DNA from: Eublepharis macularius
Taxonomy: Eukaryota > Chordata > Lepidosauria > Squamata > Eublepharidae
DNA: 64,000 bases
Direction: 5' to 3'
NCBI RefSeq assembly: GCF_028583425.1
Contig: NC_072791.1
Location: 43,965,368 to 44,029,367 of the forward strand
Under the pieces are notes generated by a model that saw nothing but the letters and a program-made list of their open reading frames with translations, was not told the origin of the DNA and made no database searches. A program made the translations under genes and the position numbers. Positions 31,583 through 45,107 of this stretch are shown here, in pieces; position 1 is the first letter of the stretch, and each line of letters opens with the position of its first letter.

Positions 31583-34500
31583 TGTCTCAATTCTACCAGA
31601 AGTTTAAATCTTCTCCTGTCTGTGCCACTTGTACACATGTAACCAGGTATATGCCCTGTGATGCTGTCTTAACTTACCTAGATGTTGGCCCTCTGCCTGT
31701 TTACATTTCCCCTCTTAATATTGCAGGAGCAGTTGCTGACTAAGCATTTTCTATTCACTGTTCCTGTCTCCCATTTCCTCTTACAGCTGTGGAGCAGCAA
31801 GGATTTTCTGTTACACCAGAGGCATCTTTTGTGTGAGGACTGTGTCATAGAAATCAGCCCTATGAAAGTTTCAAGCTTTTCTCATACAAACAAAAATGCA
31901 GCTTACCATTGTGTATAGTTCTCTGAAGGAAAGTTTCACTGAGTTCAGCCATATAGATTTTGGCTGCAAGGCTGCAATCTGTCCTTGCTTGGGAAAAAAT
32001 ACCATTGAAATCAGTAGGCCTTTCTTCCAAGTAAATATGGGTTCCCACCAAGCAACACTAAGGAAGGGAAAAAATGAACCTGGGCACAGATAATAATCAT
32101 GACTATTTCACTGACCTCAGCATAGGAAGTATTGGTGTTGCCCTGCATTTGGTGTATGACCTTGAAAAGGTGTTTTCTTTGGTTTGGAATGATGATAACA
32201 TTCAGCCATTGGAAAGAGAGAAGTTACTAACAGCATTCCTCCAGGCAATCTGCAAACATTATTACTCTTTTAACTACCTTTCTGAAAGTGACATTTACCA
32301 TTTTCAACATATCTGGGGGTGATTGAATGCCTGTTGGGTGATCAACAGGCAGAGTAAACACACAGGGGCCCCCTGACCCACTGGAAAATGCAAACAACCC
32401 CCAGCATGAACTTTTGTCTTTTTCAGTGAGACAAATGGGAGGAAAGGAAGATGACAAACCCCCACACAGAAACATCAATGTTTCTGCAGCATGAATGAAG
32501 AGGTGGCCCCAGTCTATTGTGCCATAGGTTAGGGCAGCCAGTAGCATTTACATTGTTGGCCCATTAAAAAAAAAACTGCAAAGAGGCATTTTAAAACATT
32601 CTTGGCCTTTGTATTTGGTTACGGCTAGTTCTACAGTTTTGTTTTTTGTTCCTGTCAATCAGGATAAATGAAATAGTAGAAGCTGATGGGTTGTAGCTTT
32701 AATTAATAAACACAGGGATTTTCAGAGCTGCTGCTCTGAGATTCTTTGTGGTGTTTTCCCTCTCTCAGATGCACCCTTGTACACCATTCTGCTGTTCTAA
32801 GAGATGGCTATCTTCTGTATTTTCTCAGCTTCTTCTGCAAAGAGATAGTATTGCTGCATCAGTCTCATAACCCACAGAAGCCTTTGGCATTTGGGATAAA
32901 TGTCTGTAAAGAGGCTTCTAAGTTGCTTCAACAAATTAAAAAGGCTTATTTTTTAAATATATATATGTAACAGCAGCCAGGAATGTATGTGACTAAAAAA
33001 TTTATTTCAGAAACCAATTGTCACAATATATCCTTCATTATACCCCAGTATTAGATTTAGAAAGATGGGAGGAGAAAAAAATAACTGGTCATTATCTTTA
33101 TGTTGCCAAAATATCATGTTTTTTTCCTAGTGAATTTATGCAATTAAAAGGAATTGTAACCAAATAGTCCCCAAAGAACTTTGCTTAATTTTCAGAGTTT
33201 TCCTCACCTCCTGCCTTAATCTGTTTTTCAAGGTTACCCATTTTTTTCCTTTATCTTATTTCTGTTGACTAGGAGACTGTCAAGAGACACTGAGCATGTG
33301 TGAAAAACAAGCTTGCAGTGAATTGTAATACTGTAGTTAATTAAAGTTAACCATAGCTAGAGGGCATTTGTTGTATGGAGGTTTTCTGTAACCATGTGAC
33401 CTTTCCTTTTACTCTGACCCATTAAGCAGCTAGTCTGGGCATATGAGCCAGCTTTCTTTGATCCCACTGCAGAGCCTTTTTAAAAGACATCTCACAGCTG
33501 ACAAGCCCTAATCTTTGGGGGGTGGGGGTGGGGCAGGGGAGCTTGTCAATTACAGAGATTCCATTGCAGTGTTATTTTCTCTGGTTTAAGGCCATTTCCC
33601 CTTCTGCCTTGGGAAAAAACCAAAACACCTAAATTATTTTAAAACACATTTTCCCCCAAGAACACAGTATTTCTAGCTACTATATCCTAAAGAAAGCAGG
33701 CATGGAGCGGGGTGGGGGGCTTCAAGAATTGATGCTACAATATAAAATTGAGGAGCCCGCGTAAAACGCCGATCTGCAGTAAAGAGGGATGGTCTTTTTT
33801 TTTTATGAAATTGATGGATTGTTTGCAGCACAGGTGTGGTCTTGGTTAATCCAGCTCTAGCAAAAGGAGAAGCAGAGAAGTACCCTAAATGAAAATACTA
33901 TGTAAGAGATACTGGAATCCAGTGCACGCAACTTGCTGTGTCCTTATTTCGAAATGTCAAGCTCTTTGAACGGAGCGGCTGCCTGCCAACATACCACAGC
34001 CGTTGCTCTTCTTAATGGCTCTTCTCCCTAAACAGACTTTCCCCTTTTCCTTTTAAAAGGCTTTGTTTTGGTTAAATGTACGGCTCTCCCGTGTGTGCAG
34101 GAGCTGGTTAGCAACAGTCCCGTTTTAAGCCATTTTCCTTTTTGTCAGTATGCCTCTCCCCCCTCCCTCCCGCTTCTCCATTCATAGGGGGGCTGCTCGC
34201 ATGATGTATCAGCAAACCTCTCCGCACCAAAGCGACACATCCTGTAGATTTGCATTAGAGGACGGGAGCGTCGCTGTTCCGCTGAGTCTGACAAAGCTAG
34301 CCCTGAAAGCAGCACAGCTTCCCCCTTGGCTCGCAGCCATCATTCTCCATTTACAGCATGCAACTTCTATCAAAGCTACATATCTCCTTATATCAATTAC
34401 GTTACAAGAGTAGAAGGCCAGGGTTTACACGCTGGATGTTTATCAAAGAAATCCACATGAAACCGGTGGCACAGATAATTAAATGATTTGCGGGGAGGGG

Positions 34501-35399
34501 GGATACAGGGATTGAGGCTACCAAAAACATTGCACGGTGAACGGGTGTGTAATTCGACCCTTGGATCGAAAAACTCCCACCCGGGGCGGGGGGGGGGGGT
34601 CGTGCATATATCGATCTGCTCTGAAAACGGTTCCCGGCAAAAGCATTTCTGCTTGCGCGCCTTTTAGAAAATTTACGCGAGTTTTTGTAGCAAGGCGGCC
34701 TGCTTCAAAGCTATCAGAAGGCATAAATCGCCTTCCTCAACTTCACGTGTGCGATTCACAAATGTTACCAAGCGAATTAAACTCGCATTTCTGAAACCTC
34801 AAAGCCAGGTCTCTGTTCCGCCACGTTGAGAGAGGCAGGCACTACTGTATCAGAAATTCTTGAATCTCCGAATCGAAGGAGAGGAATATGAACAAAGCAG
34901 CAGATGAGGAAGAGAGAGGGAACAGAGAACATTAACTGGGCTCTCCGGAGCACATTAACCGACAGGATGATCTGGTTTCCCCGAGGAGGAGGGGCCGCTC
35001 TTGCACAATTCGGGTCTTTCCAACTCTAGTTGTAACAGCCAAGCAACAGTGCGCATGTCACCGATTTAGGCTTGGATGAGTAGGCGATGCTGCATTCTTG
35101 CTGCTGATTTGCATACCCAATACGACCTTTTTAGAAGCTGGCAGCGCATCAGAACACTTTCCCTTTAAAAGCCTGTACAACCACGCGATGTTTTTCCTCC
35201 CTCCCTCGCGTCAGTTTGCTTTTAACGCGTCCTCTTCCAACCAAGCTCGCCCGCTCCTGCCTTGCCCTCCATTTTGGGAGACAAAACGTTTTCCAGGAAA
35301 ATTATTTCTTTCGTGATCTGGGTGGGTTTTTTTAATTATAAGCTCTCTCCCACACACACACCCTCCCCGCTTCAAGCAATCACGCTCAGCCATTAAGCC
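31583..35399. other. Unique intergenic sequence downstream of IRF2BPL
   Basis: No gene recognised. A repeat-like fragment related to 26595-26670 lies at about 31955-32050. The block 33950-35320 is nearly free of repeats and alternates AT-rich and CpG-rich sequence, which suits regulatory DNA but proves nothing. A poly(G) run lies at about 34587-34599. Confidence 0.4.
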
Positions 35400-36290
35400 C
35401 CCTGCCCGTTCCTTCGCCGTTGCCTGGAGCTGCTGGGGCTGAGCGGTCTGCTTCTAGCCTTAAAAGGAAACGTCCCTTGCTTGTGTCAAAAAGGCTCGAG
35501 CTGGTACCCCAGCCCAGTTGCTTGCTTCGCAGCAGTCCCGCCTCTGGCGAATTTTGCAGAAGCAAAAACCCCAAGAGAGGCAAGTCGGCAAAGACGGAGA
35601 GAATTAACTCCACTCGACCGCGTCTCGGACTAGACAGTCACGTGAGGCTCTCCCCAATCCCCCTTCCCCAAAGCGGCTTGGAATGAGGCCGCGTAACGCG
35701 CCTGCGCGGTTTCAAGAGCCCAAGCAACGTTCCCCAGTCACCCCCCCCCCCCTCGTCCCACTCAGGCCGCCTCGATAAGAGTCGGTGGTGCAGTAAAGGA
35801 GAGTAGTTGTGTTAGCATTGATAAGCTTGGTCCGGATTCATGCGGGCGGCGGGGGGGGGGGGCGCTAAGCCTTAAATGCGTGCTTTCGGAAAGGGGTGCC
35901 CTTGCCAAAGGAAGACGAAGACAAGCGAGGGCAGCCTGCTGCGGCAGAAGGGAAGGCGCTTCACCTCGCCGTCAACCCGTCACCCTCCTCCCCTCGCTGC
36001 GTTCCGCTCCCGGCTACTACGAGGCTCGTTCCAGAGAGCCTGACTCAGGCTTGGCTGCGGGCTGAGCAGGAATGCGCCGGGCAGGGGAGGGAGCGCGGGG
36101 CAGTGTGGGAGGGCTTTTCCTCGGCGCGGGGAGGGGGGCGAGCAGAGCTGCGGCTGCGGGAGGGTGTGAGGCCCGGTCTGCGCGTGACGCCGGCAGAGGC
36201 CGAGAGCGCGCTTGGCCTCTGCCCCCGTCACGTCACGAGGAAGCCACCGGCCGGAGGTGCCTCTTGAGACAGGCCAAACAGAGGCCTTTG
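35400..36290. other. CpG-rich block downstream of IRF2BPL
   Basis: GC- and CpG-rich, with frames open on several strands but no domain. It has a TGACGC/CGTCACGTCACG region near 36184-36237. It could be a promoter of an unannotated non-coding transcript; unproven. Confidence 0.45.
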
Positions 36291-36575
36291 TTTGTGGGCA
36301 CACCGAATGCTTAAGCACAGACAGATTGGCCCAGCCCATGTTATTTCGAGGGGCACGTGTTTAAAGGAACATGGTGTGCGTGTATCCCAGGGGGCTGGAG
36401 CGCTAGCTGGGTCCCAACTCTACATGTACCCACCAGGAGAGAGACGCCTTTGCTGTGGTGCAACACCAGTGAAAGAAACCCCCGGGGCTAGTAGCAAGGC
36501 GCAGCGCTTTATGTTCACCCCCTCCTAAATTTAGTTTCTTCTATTTTGTGCCTCATGCCAGGCACATGGGATTGA

Positions 36576-36783
36576 AATAGGGTTGCCAACCACTAGGAGG
36601 CTGGAGATCTCCTGGTTTCCAGGCCGCAGAGATCAGTTCACCTGGATAAAATAGCTACTTTGGAGGGTGGACCCTGTGGTGTTACACCCTTCTGAGTTCT
36701 CTCCCCTCCCCAAACTCTGTCCTCTCCAGGCTCCACCTTCAAAATCTCCAGGAATTTCGCAAACTGGAGTTGGTGACCTTAGA
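36576..36783. mobile_element. TIR element, TAGGGTTGCCA family
   Basis: Begins ATAGGGTTGCCAACC, with 'GGAGATCTCCTGGTTTCC' and 'GTGTTACACCC' blocks, and ends 'GAGTTGGTGACCTTAGA'. It is inverted relative to the copy at 18631. Confidence 0.65.
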
Positions 36784-36984
36784 TTGAAAAAAGCCTTAGC
36801 CAAATTGGGGAGGCAGTCTTGAAGCCTTTGGACTGGAGACTGCTGGTCTTGCTCACTGTGGAATCCATGGCAGTGGATCAAGTATTAGGAGCTGTGCTGC
36901 TAGTTACCCAGAAATTTAAAATACTAGCGTGAGAAAAAAGAATGGTCAAACTGCCATGCAATTGATCCATCTAGCTTGATGTGG

Positions 36985-37110
36985 TGTACCAGTTTCCTAG
37001 AAGCATAGAAACATCTGTCTCGTGCTACTTGAGATCCTTAACTAGAGATATTGAGGACTGAACCTGGGGCCTCCTGCACGTTCTCTCATTGTGCCATGCC
37101 CCCACCCTGA
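36985..37110 (-). mobile_element. tRNA-derived SINE fragment
   Basis: Minus strand reads 'AGGCCCCAGGTTCAGTCCTC' (box B-like), followed by part of the body of the 9628-9833 family. It is old and diverged. Confidence 0.45.
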
Positions 37111-39379
37111 TGATTCTGCCTCATTCACCATTCTTGGATTAATAGGAGAAAGGAAAGGAGTTCTCTTACATGGCTGCTTCTGTATAGAAATAGGGAAAGG
37201 TTAATTGTAGATAATTCAGATAAGGAAAGTGCACTTCCCATCCCTTGTACTTCAGGACAGGCGTTATTCAGAAATGAATACATTAACCTGGATGCAGTAT
37301 TGGTGTAGGTACATTATTAGCATTTGAGAACATTTGTTGCAGCATTTGGCCCAAAATTTAATCGTATACCCTTCATACAAATGGATTCCAATTTTGTCTC
37401 ATGGCACACCTCCTCAGAGGTCCAAGAGAGTGGAGAGGAGGGATGTATGTGGAGGGATGAGCCCTGGAACAAAGCACAGCATTATTGTCCAAAGAATATG
37501 CCTCACTTAAATTAGAATACTGTTTTTGAATAAATATCCTGAAGACTGCTGACCAAATTATAAAGCACAGCAGAGGCACTTAATAGGTTACAAAATTTCT
37601 ACATGAAAGGTACAGTTAAAGATGTGGGCTATAGGTTATTTCCTATACAAAAGAGCCTTTTGTCTAGGAAGCTTGTAACACGAGAAGGAGCCCTTATTCT
37701 GAGTGTATATTTGAACATGTTCAGGCTTGCATGGAACTAGGGCAGGAGTGTTTGGGAGAGAAAGCATCAATGAACGTTACTAGATTGAAGAGACCGCCCA
37801 TTCCTGGATGGCCCCTGGGTTGGAATGTTCTGCTGTTTACTACTGAATTCCCCAGAGTTAGGAATTCCTTTTTATTTCCAGGTTTTTTAACAAAAATGCC
37901 TAGGTAAATATGTCAAGACACTGGAAAAGGTCACACTATTGAAAGCTTATGGAAATAAACACACTAACACATTCCAACCAGGAATAAGTCAAAACATTTG
38001 TTTTCAGTGTTTTCTTGATTTATTCAGTACCATTACCATGCTATCTGCCATGCATACAAAGAAACAGCTGCTTCCTTGAAACATTACATTGCAAATGCAG
38101 ATTCAGTGTTTCATTGTGGCTATGATGGAGCCAGCTATGTTGGCATAACTTGACACAGTATTTGATAGTAATGTTCTCTAACGGGATTCATTTGATATGC
38201 AACTTAGGATGAATTGGATACTGTTGTAGGTAGATTGACTCCAGCCATTCTCAGCCACTTATATAACACTTATATAACACTGGAGTGTCTGGAAGACTTT
38301 CCTGAGATTTACCATGACTTTTCCTTTTTCCATGTGGCAGCTGGAACAATATTTCTGGACCCAAATCTTTCTGTCCTGGTTTATAATTTTTCATTGAAAT
38401 CCTCCTCATGTAAATATAGTCTGTTTATCTAGGACTGTCAGGGTTTTTGTGCTGCAAATCAATCATGGTATAATATGGGATATGAAGCATGAACGCATCC
38501 CAGTGCTTGTACATGATCCAGGCCTGCATATGGTGTATTTGTCTTCTTTTGCAAACATTGTTTAAATTTTGCTAACATGGTTTAAATATTTAAATTATTT
38601 AGTTGAATTTGAATCCAATCCAAAATTTCCCAGAAAATTCACATCACTGATGATGACATTTATTATTATTATTTTTAGACAGTAAATTGTACATAGTTTA
38701 ACAAGTTAAGGCTTGAAACTCTCTCACAGTGGAAAGATCTGTTATTTTGAAGAACACTGCTTTCCTCCTCCTCCATCCTTGTAACTGAGATATGCAATGA
38801 TTCACAGTTATGTTTAGACATGTCCAGGAGGGCAGGCGTAGAGTCTAGAATCAGCATTTCAAATGCTGCAGGCCAGTACATTTTCTCTTACGTTGCAGTC
38901 TACTCTTCCATTTTGTTCCTTAAGCCAATAGAATACCAATGAGGGCAAGATATTTGACACACAAGGATTTTGCCAGGTTCAAATAATCTGGGGCAAGCAA
39001 AGTGCTCTTTGAAAATGAAATGCCTGAATTTCCACCCTTGGTTTGGTGGTAACAGCTGTCTTGGGTAATTTACATAGCTTTTCTTCCCCTTCAACTCTCT
39101 CCAGTTGTGAAATGAGGGATAACTTTGACTTGACAATAGGATTGGGAAACTTAATTATTTTTTTATAAAATTGAGTCATTGACCATTAACAGCCTTATGC
39201 TTGCTCTGAATACATTTCCAAAATGAATAAGAGATTTTAGGTTTGGAGAAAAATACCTCATTACTTCTTGTTAAGCAATGGATGAGTTTTTTTGGCTTGC
39301 GGGATGAACCTGTTCTTGGTCAAGCTGCTTGGTCTCCCCACTGATGATGTCATCTTTCTGGGACCCCCTTCCTCCAATC
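37111..39379. other. Intergenic, nothing recognised
   Basis: AT-rich unique sequence. A 10-bp tandem duplication (TATAACACTT) is at about 38262-38281. Confidence 0.4.
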
Positions 39380-39597
39380 TAGAGTTGCCAGCCTCCAGGT
39401 GGGGTTTGGCAGTCTCCCGGAATTACAACTGATCTCCAGACTACAGAGGTCTCTTCCCCTGGAGAAAAGGCTGCTTTGAAGGGTAGTCTCTATGGCATTA
39501 TACTCCACTTAAGTCCCTCCCCTCCCCAAACCCCACCTTCCCTAGGATCCCCCTCCCAAATCTCCAGAAATTTTGCAACCCAGAGTTGGCAACCCTA
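39380..39597. mobile_element. TIR element, TAGGGTTGCCA family
   Basis: Begins TAGAGTTGCCAGCCTCC and ends CAGAGTTGGCAACCCTA: well-preserved inverted termini. Inner blocks match 36576-36783. Confidence 0.7.
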
Positions 39598-40444
39598 TCC
39601 TAATCCCATTCACATTTAGGATATTCTTCCCTTTTGCACTGAGAGAGGTCCCTGCTGGTTTATGGTAAGCTGTTAGCCTTCCTATGGAGGCTTATTGATG
39701 CAATTAGGGATCCTGGGTTAACTACCCTGTAACTTCTAATTTAGTGACCTATTGAAGGCATGGATTAGAAGCAGAAGCTTTGTAAAATTTGGCTCTCTCA
39801 TATCTCAGAATAAGCAATATAGTGTCATCTAAGTAGAAATGGGTGTACAGTATTTCCTGCAAACTCATGTGGACAGAGGCAATTGTCTCAGGGTCATCGG
39901 AATCCTTGAGCGCATAAACAAGCACTTATATGAAATGCAATTGGTTCACATATATTAGTCTTTGATGTTTATACATCAAAGTATGTTTGAACTCTGCATT
40001 GTCTTGTTCCTGTCTTTCTTTGAATGCATAAATGCATAAATGCTGGATGAGGGAAAGCAGAACTGCTGTCAGCAAAAACCAAGAAAAGAAACTAATTTTT
40101 GGGGGGGGGGCACATCAATGAGGAGACCCTCACACTGGAATAGAGTGTCATGGGCCAGAGACAAAGACAATGGATTCATGCACCAAGCTGGGATGGGGGA
40201 GAGACTTTCAATATACTTTATGAGAATATTGAAAAGAAACAAAGAGGTATTTTCTGTATCTGGTAAGTCTTCAGAACCATACAAACACCTGTACACATGT
40301 AGATAGATAGTATTATGTTCAGAGTACGTTATACATGACCGTATGTGAAAACATTAGATGCTACTGAATGAAGACAACTTATGGCTCCCTTTAGCTCAGC
40401 ACTATTTTCAATTTATGTATTATATATTTGAATGATATTAAAAG
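39598..40444. other. Intergenic, nothing recognised
   Basis: Unique sequence with a poly(G) run at about 40100-40110 and a short ATGCATAAATGCATAAATGC repeat near 40022-40043. Confidence 0.4.
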
Positions 40445-40670
40445 GCAAGGAATTTAGATACCTCATAGGAATCCCAGACTAGGACTAGTGAACTCTGGGT
40501 TCAAGTCTCTACTTTGTCATGAGGCTGACTGGCCTTAGACTAGTCTCTTTCTTCAACCGTAACCAAACTCACACAGCTGTTGGGAGGATAAACTGGGGAA
40601 AGGAGAATATAGGATTCTTCCCTGGGCTCTTTGGAGGAAGGATGGGATAAAATGTAATGGCTTGTTGTAT
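40445..40670 (+). mobile_element. Sauria-type SINE, old copy
   Basis: Diverged 'GACTAGGACTAG', 'GGGTTCAAGTCTCTAC' (box B region), 'CACACAGCTGTTGGGAGGAT' and 'GGGATAAAATGTAA' keep the order of the family. Confidence 0.6.
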
Positions 40671-41440
40671 CTCATACTCTTCAAAGAGAATGTGCTGGAA
40701 CGTCAGTCAAAACTGATACGTTGCCTTTGGCCCTGATCCAGAGAGAGATGATCACACATATCTGTGTGGTGTATCCACTGATTGGATTGGCATAGTCACT
40801 TCTGATGCCAAATCATCAATTCAAGAGAGGCCTGGAAAAACACGTGCTCATTCCCAGCAAGTGCTGGATGCATTGATCCACTTCTGAGAACTGATGAGGC
40901 AGCCCCCCTTTGGCATAGCTTAAGTCCAGTGAAATGATCCAGGCATGACGTTTTCTTGCTGTTTATGCAAACTTAGCTTCCTCTTGTGACTGGACTCTTT
41001 CCCCTTCATAACCTGCAGGGCAACATGGAACCATTTCCAGGGGTGACATAGGATGTTTTTACTTGGTGATTCCGGATAATTGGGTTTATTTATCTACATT
41101 TCTGACAAGATTTTTATTTGTTGCTTTGATTATTCTTCTAGACACTGTAAGGAGCCCTATCTATGCAAAAAGCCCTACAGAACAGACAAGGCATAAATAG
41201 AAAGGAAGGGGGGGACAGCAAAAAGGTATAGATTTAGTTCAGCTGCACTAATGAAGGCAGGAAGGCAAGGAGTACAGGATCAGAATAGTCCTGGGCTAAA
41301 TCTGACCGTCAACTCTAGCAGCCTTTTTGGTTGCCAATTTAGAGACAAGATTTAACTAATCTTGTTTCTCCTTGTGTTTTAGATGCTGTCATAGAATTTA
41401 TTCAGCATCTCCTGAGTGCTCCAATCACACACGTTATCCC
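40671..41440. other. Intergenic, nothing recognised
   Basis: No gene-like frame or named repeat. Confidence 0.4.
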
Positions 41441-41540
41441 ACTAGTCCTTACACCCACTCTTGTATTGTTATCCTCATGTTACAAAGAGGCACAGTGGTT
41501 TGCCTAAGGCCATCCAGGGACATCATTAATGAGATTTAAA
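41441..41540 (-). mobile_element. MIR/CORE-SINE-like ancient fragment
   Basis: 'TTATCCTCATGTTACAAAGA', 'GGCACAGTGG', 'TTTGCCTAAGGCCATCCAGG' follow the order of the inverted MIR core ('cctcattttacag..gaggcacag..cttgcccaaggtca'). It is short and diverged, so moderate confidence only. Confidence 0.45.
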
Positions 41541-44500
41541 CGGGGGGTGGGGGAGAGCTTCACCCAAGCCATCTTCTACTGTCCCCTCAAAGTATGTAGT
41601 ACTGCCCAGTTTGAGGTGTATGGCTGTCAATTGCAACACTGTACCAGGTAACGTGTACCTGTAGAACTTGTTCTCTGTTTTGCTGCAGCATCGCATGGCT
41701 GGCCAGTATTCACTTGCTTTGTATCATTAACAACGGAGACTTCACAGCAGGCTACTATTTCGTTACTTCCACATTGTATTTGTGCTTCTTTCCCATGTGC
41801 CTCTGCACTGGTGTTTGAGAAATTTGTGTGCACTGTCTTGCCTGGTTCTGTGCTGCCTGCAGTTCTGATGAGCTCATTCACTGAATCCATGAATAATTTA
41901 ATGAACACAGGGGTGAAAGGTGAGTGGGTGAGTGGAAATTCCCATTCCAGAAGCATAGAAACAACATGTAAAAAAATATAATCGGACTAGGGGCCACAGA
42001 CAACTTTCCAACTAGATGTATTTCCAGTTAGTTTCTTCTAGGACAGCAGCTTAGAAGAGTGTAACTCTGCTGAGGATGGTAATATTAAAATACACGATGA
42101 ACGTATCAGTGTTAGCACATTGTTAATAGTTCCTAAAACGGTGATGCGTGTTTGTCGCACTGGATGTTAGCACTCATGGCTGTACCAAACATGTTCTGGG
42201 AGTTCTGTGTCTGGAATTCCCTGTGCACATCTGACTTGGCCTTCAGAAAGTTTATGACAGAAATGGACTTGCCAGAGAATATCCCATGTCAAAAGCTTCC
42301 GTACATTTTCAAGCCATTCTAGGAGACACTTGCATTACTGGTTTTTTATCTATAACTATGGTGGAAAGAGGGCTTCATTTATGAGTGTCAGTAGTCTAGC
42401 ACCTTTCCCCAGCAACAGTGAAAGCATCCTCCCCCCTTTTTGTAAAAGGCCATTTTGTTTGATGTCAGAAATGGATACTCCCTCTGCAAGCTGCTGCTGT
42501 TCTAGTTCATGTTCCTGTCAGTCTTTGACAGACAGAGAAGCCTTGACCTATTTTTGATCATTTTAGAGTGACTGCGTGTGTCAGACAATGACTATGGAAG
42601 GATATGTGTGTGTGAATAAAGGGTTTTTTTAAAAAACAAAAATAAAATAAAAAATTGAATGGTTCAGAACTATTGTTGCTGCTTAGGTCCATGAAATAGA
42701 GTGAAATTTTTCAGGAGCAGCTGGCTCTGATGAGTGAACAGGCAGATATATCAACAGATGAAAAGCCTTAACAATACATGCAAGGACAGTGCAAATCTCG
42801 GGGGGTGAGGGGGAAATAATGGTTGCAATTCTAAGAACACTTTCTGAGCACAAATGCTTAGGATTGCTCCAGAATTTCAGCTAGGGCAGAGGAGGCAGAA
42901 AGATTTCTTAAGATCTAGCTTCTTCAAGGTTAGGGGCATTCAGCCTATTTGTTGACCTATGCTGTGAGGACATCCAGAGTTAGGGAGGTTTCTTGGAAGG
43001 GAGGGGGGGATTGCCTTGTCCTGTGTACTTCACTAAAATCCCATGTGCAGAAACCAGCAGATGAAACTTCCAATGACCAGTAGCTCAACATTGTCCCCTG
43101 TGAATTGCATGTCTCCCCACACCCACCCACCACCATGCCTCCCTGCATCACCACAGAAGCCCCAAAATGCACAGTACACCAGGCAACCAGCCAGCTCAAC
43201 TGACAGGTGTCACCTCACCTTCCTTTCCACAAGTTCCCTAAAAACCACCCAAACCACAAGTTAGAAAGAACAACAATAGATGACTGATGAGGTCCTACTA
43301 ACTACTGGAGCCCCGTGCCAGAGGGATGGTCAAAGGAGGAAAACTTGGGGAAGGTTGTGTTCCTAAGGCCAGTTATCCAGAAGTAGCAGATTGCAAGCAA
43401 AGCTGAGTCAGCAGCTGTCAATCCATTTTTCTGAGTCAGCAGCTTGCAATCAAGCTTCTTGTCAAGTTTCATTCCAATAAGTAATTTATTTTTGTTAATA
43501 CCAGAAATGCAAAAAGTGCCATACAGATCTCTGCTGGTTTCTAGTACTTCACCTAAATGCAACCATGAGGGCTACGAAGGTGTTCTACACTGCCTGTGTG
43601 AACTTGTCGCTGTCTCTTGCCAATTTGATCTGCAGTGGTTATTCAGCCACATACCATTAAATGCTTCAACAGCTGATTCATACTTATCCAACCTCTGTTA
43701 AAAGAGAGGAGCAGGCAAAGCCTCTTATTTTTCTGGTCAACTGGCAACACTTTCCTGGATTTTGAAAGATGCAGTTTCTGTCCTGAGATCAAAGTTATGC
43801 AGACCTTTAGACTTCGTGATCAACACTAAGCCTACGATTATATAAAAATCTAAAAGTATGAACGACTCAGTTATAAACGGAACATTACGTTGAAGTGAGA
43901 CTACATCATGAACGGTACAGAGAAGAAAGGCCAGAAATGCTTAGAGCAGCTTCTCACGTATTCGATTTTGCGGAGAGATCCTTGACTACAGTGCAAGGAT
44001 TCTGGCAGGATGTCACCAACAGGCATAGAGAGTGGCCTTCCTGCATGGTTGCTGGGTGCGTTCAGATGACTATCTATGGCAGTTCAAAGGCAAACACTTC
44101 CCATGATTCCACACAGTTGCTTTGTGACTTCCTGAGAAAAACTGACTAATCAAAGAATGGAGCTAGTACTACACACTTACTGCTGTTCTTCCCTTCCCGC
44201 TGCTTCTTTTTTGAACTTTGAGAGGAGGAAAAAAAGGAAACATACTGATCAATACTTCCCCATTTATTTTATGCAGATTTGGGAAGCCAAACGGTGTTAA
44301 TTAATACATGTTGCTCTGTGAAAAAAATACGTACATTAAAACAGCCTATGAAACAATGTTGAATGCTGAGTTGCCATTGAACTGTAGTATCTCCTCAAAA
44401 TACAAAAACAGATGAATAAAATTAGGATTTCATTTGGGCCAGAATCTTTCAGGTTTGGATTTCATTCTGGATTCTACTGCAAATGGTGCAGCTTTTAAAA

Positions 44501-44940
44501 TACCTGTCACTAATATGGATTTTCTCACATTTCCTGATAAACCAGTTGGGAGAGTGCATTAGCCCTAAGGGCATGCAAGGGTTTTTTTTTGGAATCTTTA
44601 GACTGCATTGCATGCTTAGATCCTGCCTGGTGTTCCTTTTAGCTTATTTTTGAAACCAGGTATTAGACCATAATATGATCCTGAGTCTCCAGATCCTACC
44701 TAGATCACTGCTTTTAGACTCCTTCTAGCCATATCACTCTATGATCAAGCATGGTGGGCAGGCAATTTTATATATCTAGAAGTGAAAACTTCTCTTTATA
44801 GTTTGCTTATTCATTGACTGAGCAGGCAGTAAAAGTAGAAGGAATTTTGTGCAATGCCATGTTTTGGGAGGGGAAGTACCAGTTGTGTGTCTATATATGT
44901 TCTGTAGAAATGAAGCTAGATACCAATGTTTTGACACAAT
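41541..44940. other. Intergenic, no gene recognised
   Basis: The 109-residue minus-strand frame at 41627-41956 has no domain I know. A dispersed-repeat fragment related to 26595-26670 sits at about 42818-42870. Otherwise unique. Confidence 0.4.
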
Positions 44941-45107
44941 GTGAGGTGGTGGCTTCATGCGAACAGGCACTTTTAAGATTAACAGATAGTTTTTCTAGCA
45001 TAAGCTTTTATGAACTAAAGCCCACTTCATCAGATGCAAAAAAATCAGCTGAGTTCATGGCATCTGCTGAACTGGGGTCTAGTCCATGGAATCTTATGCT
45101 AGAATAA
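44941..45107. mobile_element. Foldback repeat, GTGGG-stem family
   Basis: Older relative of the foldbacks. The left arm 'GGCACTTTTAAGATTAACAG ... TAGCATAAGCTTTTATGAAC' turns near 45040-45060 and returns as 'CATCTGCTGAAC ... CTTATGCTAGAATAAAAATC'. Arms are diverged. Confidence 0.6.
44998..45037 (-). ncRNA. Hammerhead-like motif with canonical CUGAUGA
   Basis: On the minus strand: stem I GCAU/AUGC (45037-45034 with 45001-44998), CUGAUGA (45033-45027), extra A (45026), stem II GUGGG/UUCAU pairing with wobbles, then AAAA (45009-45006) in place of GAAA, AGCU and U17 (45002). All three stems are present; G12 is lost. Confidence 0.4.

Noticed and set aside
41627..41956. 109-codon minus-strand frame with a mixed, protein-like composition
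   Set aside because: I could not match it to any family, and there is no supporting context. A protein search would decide.
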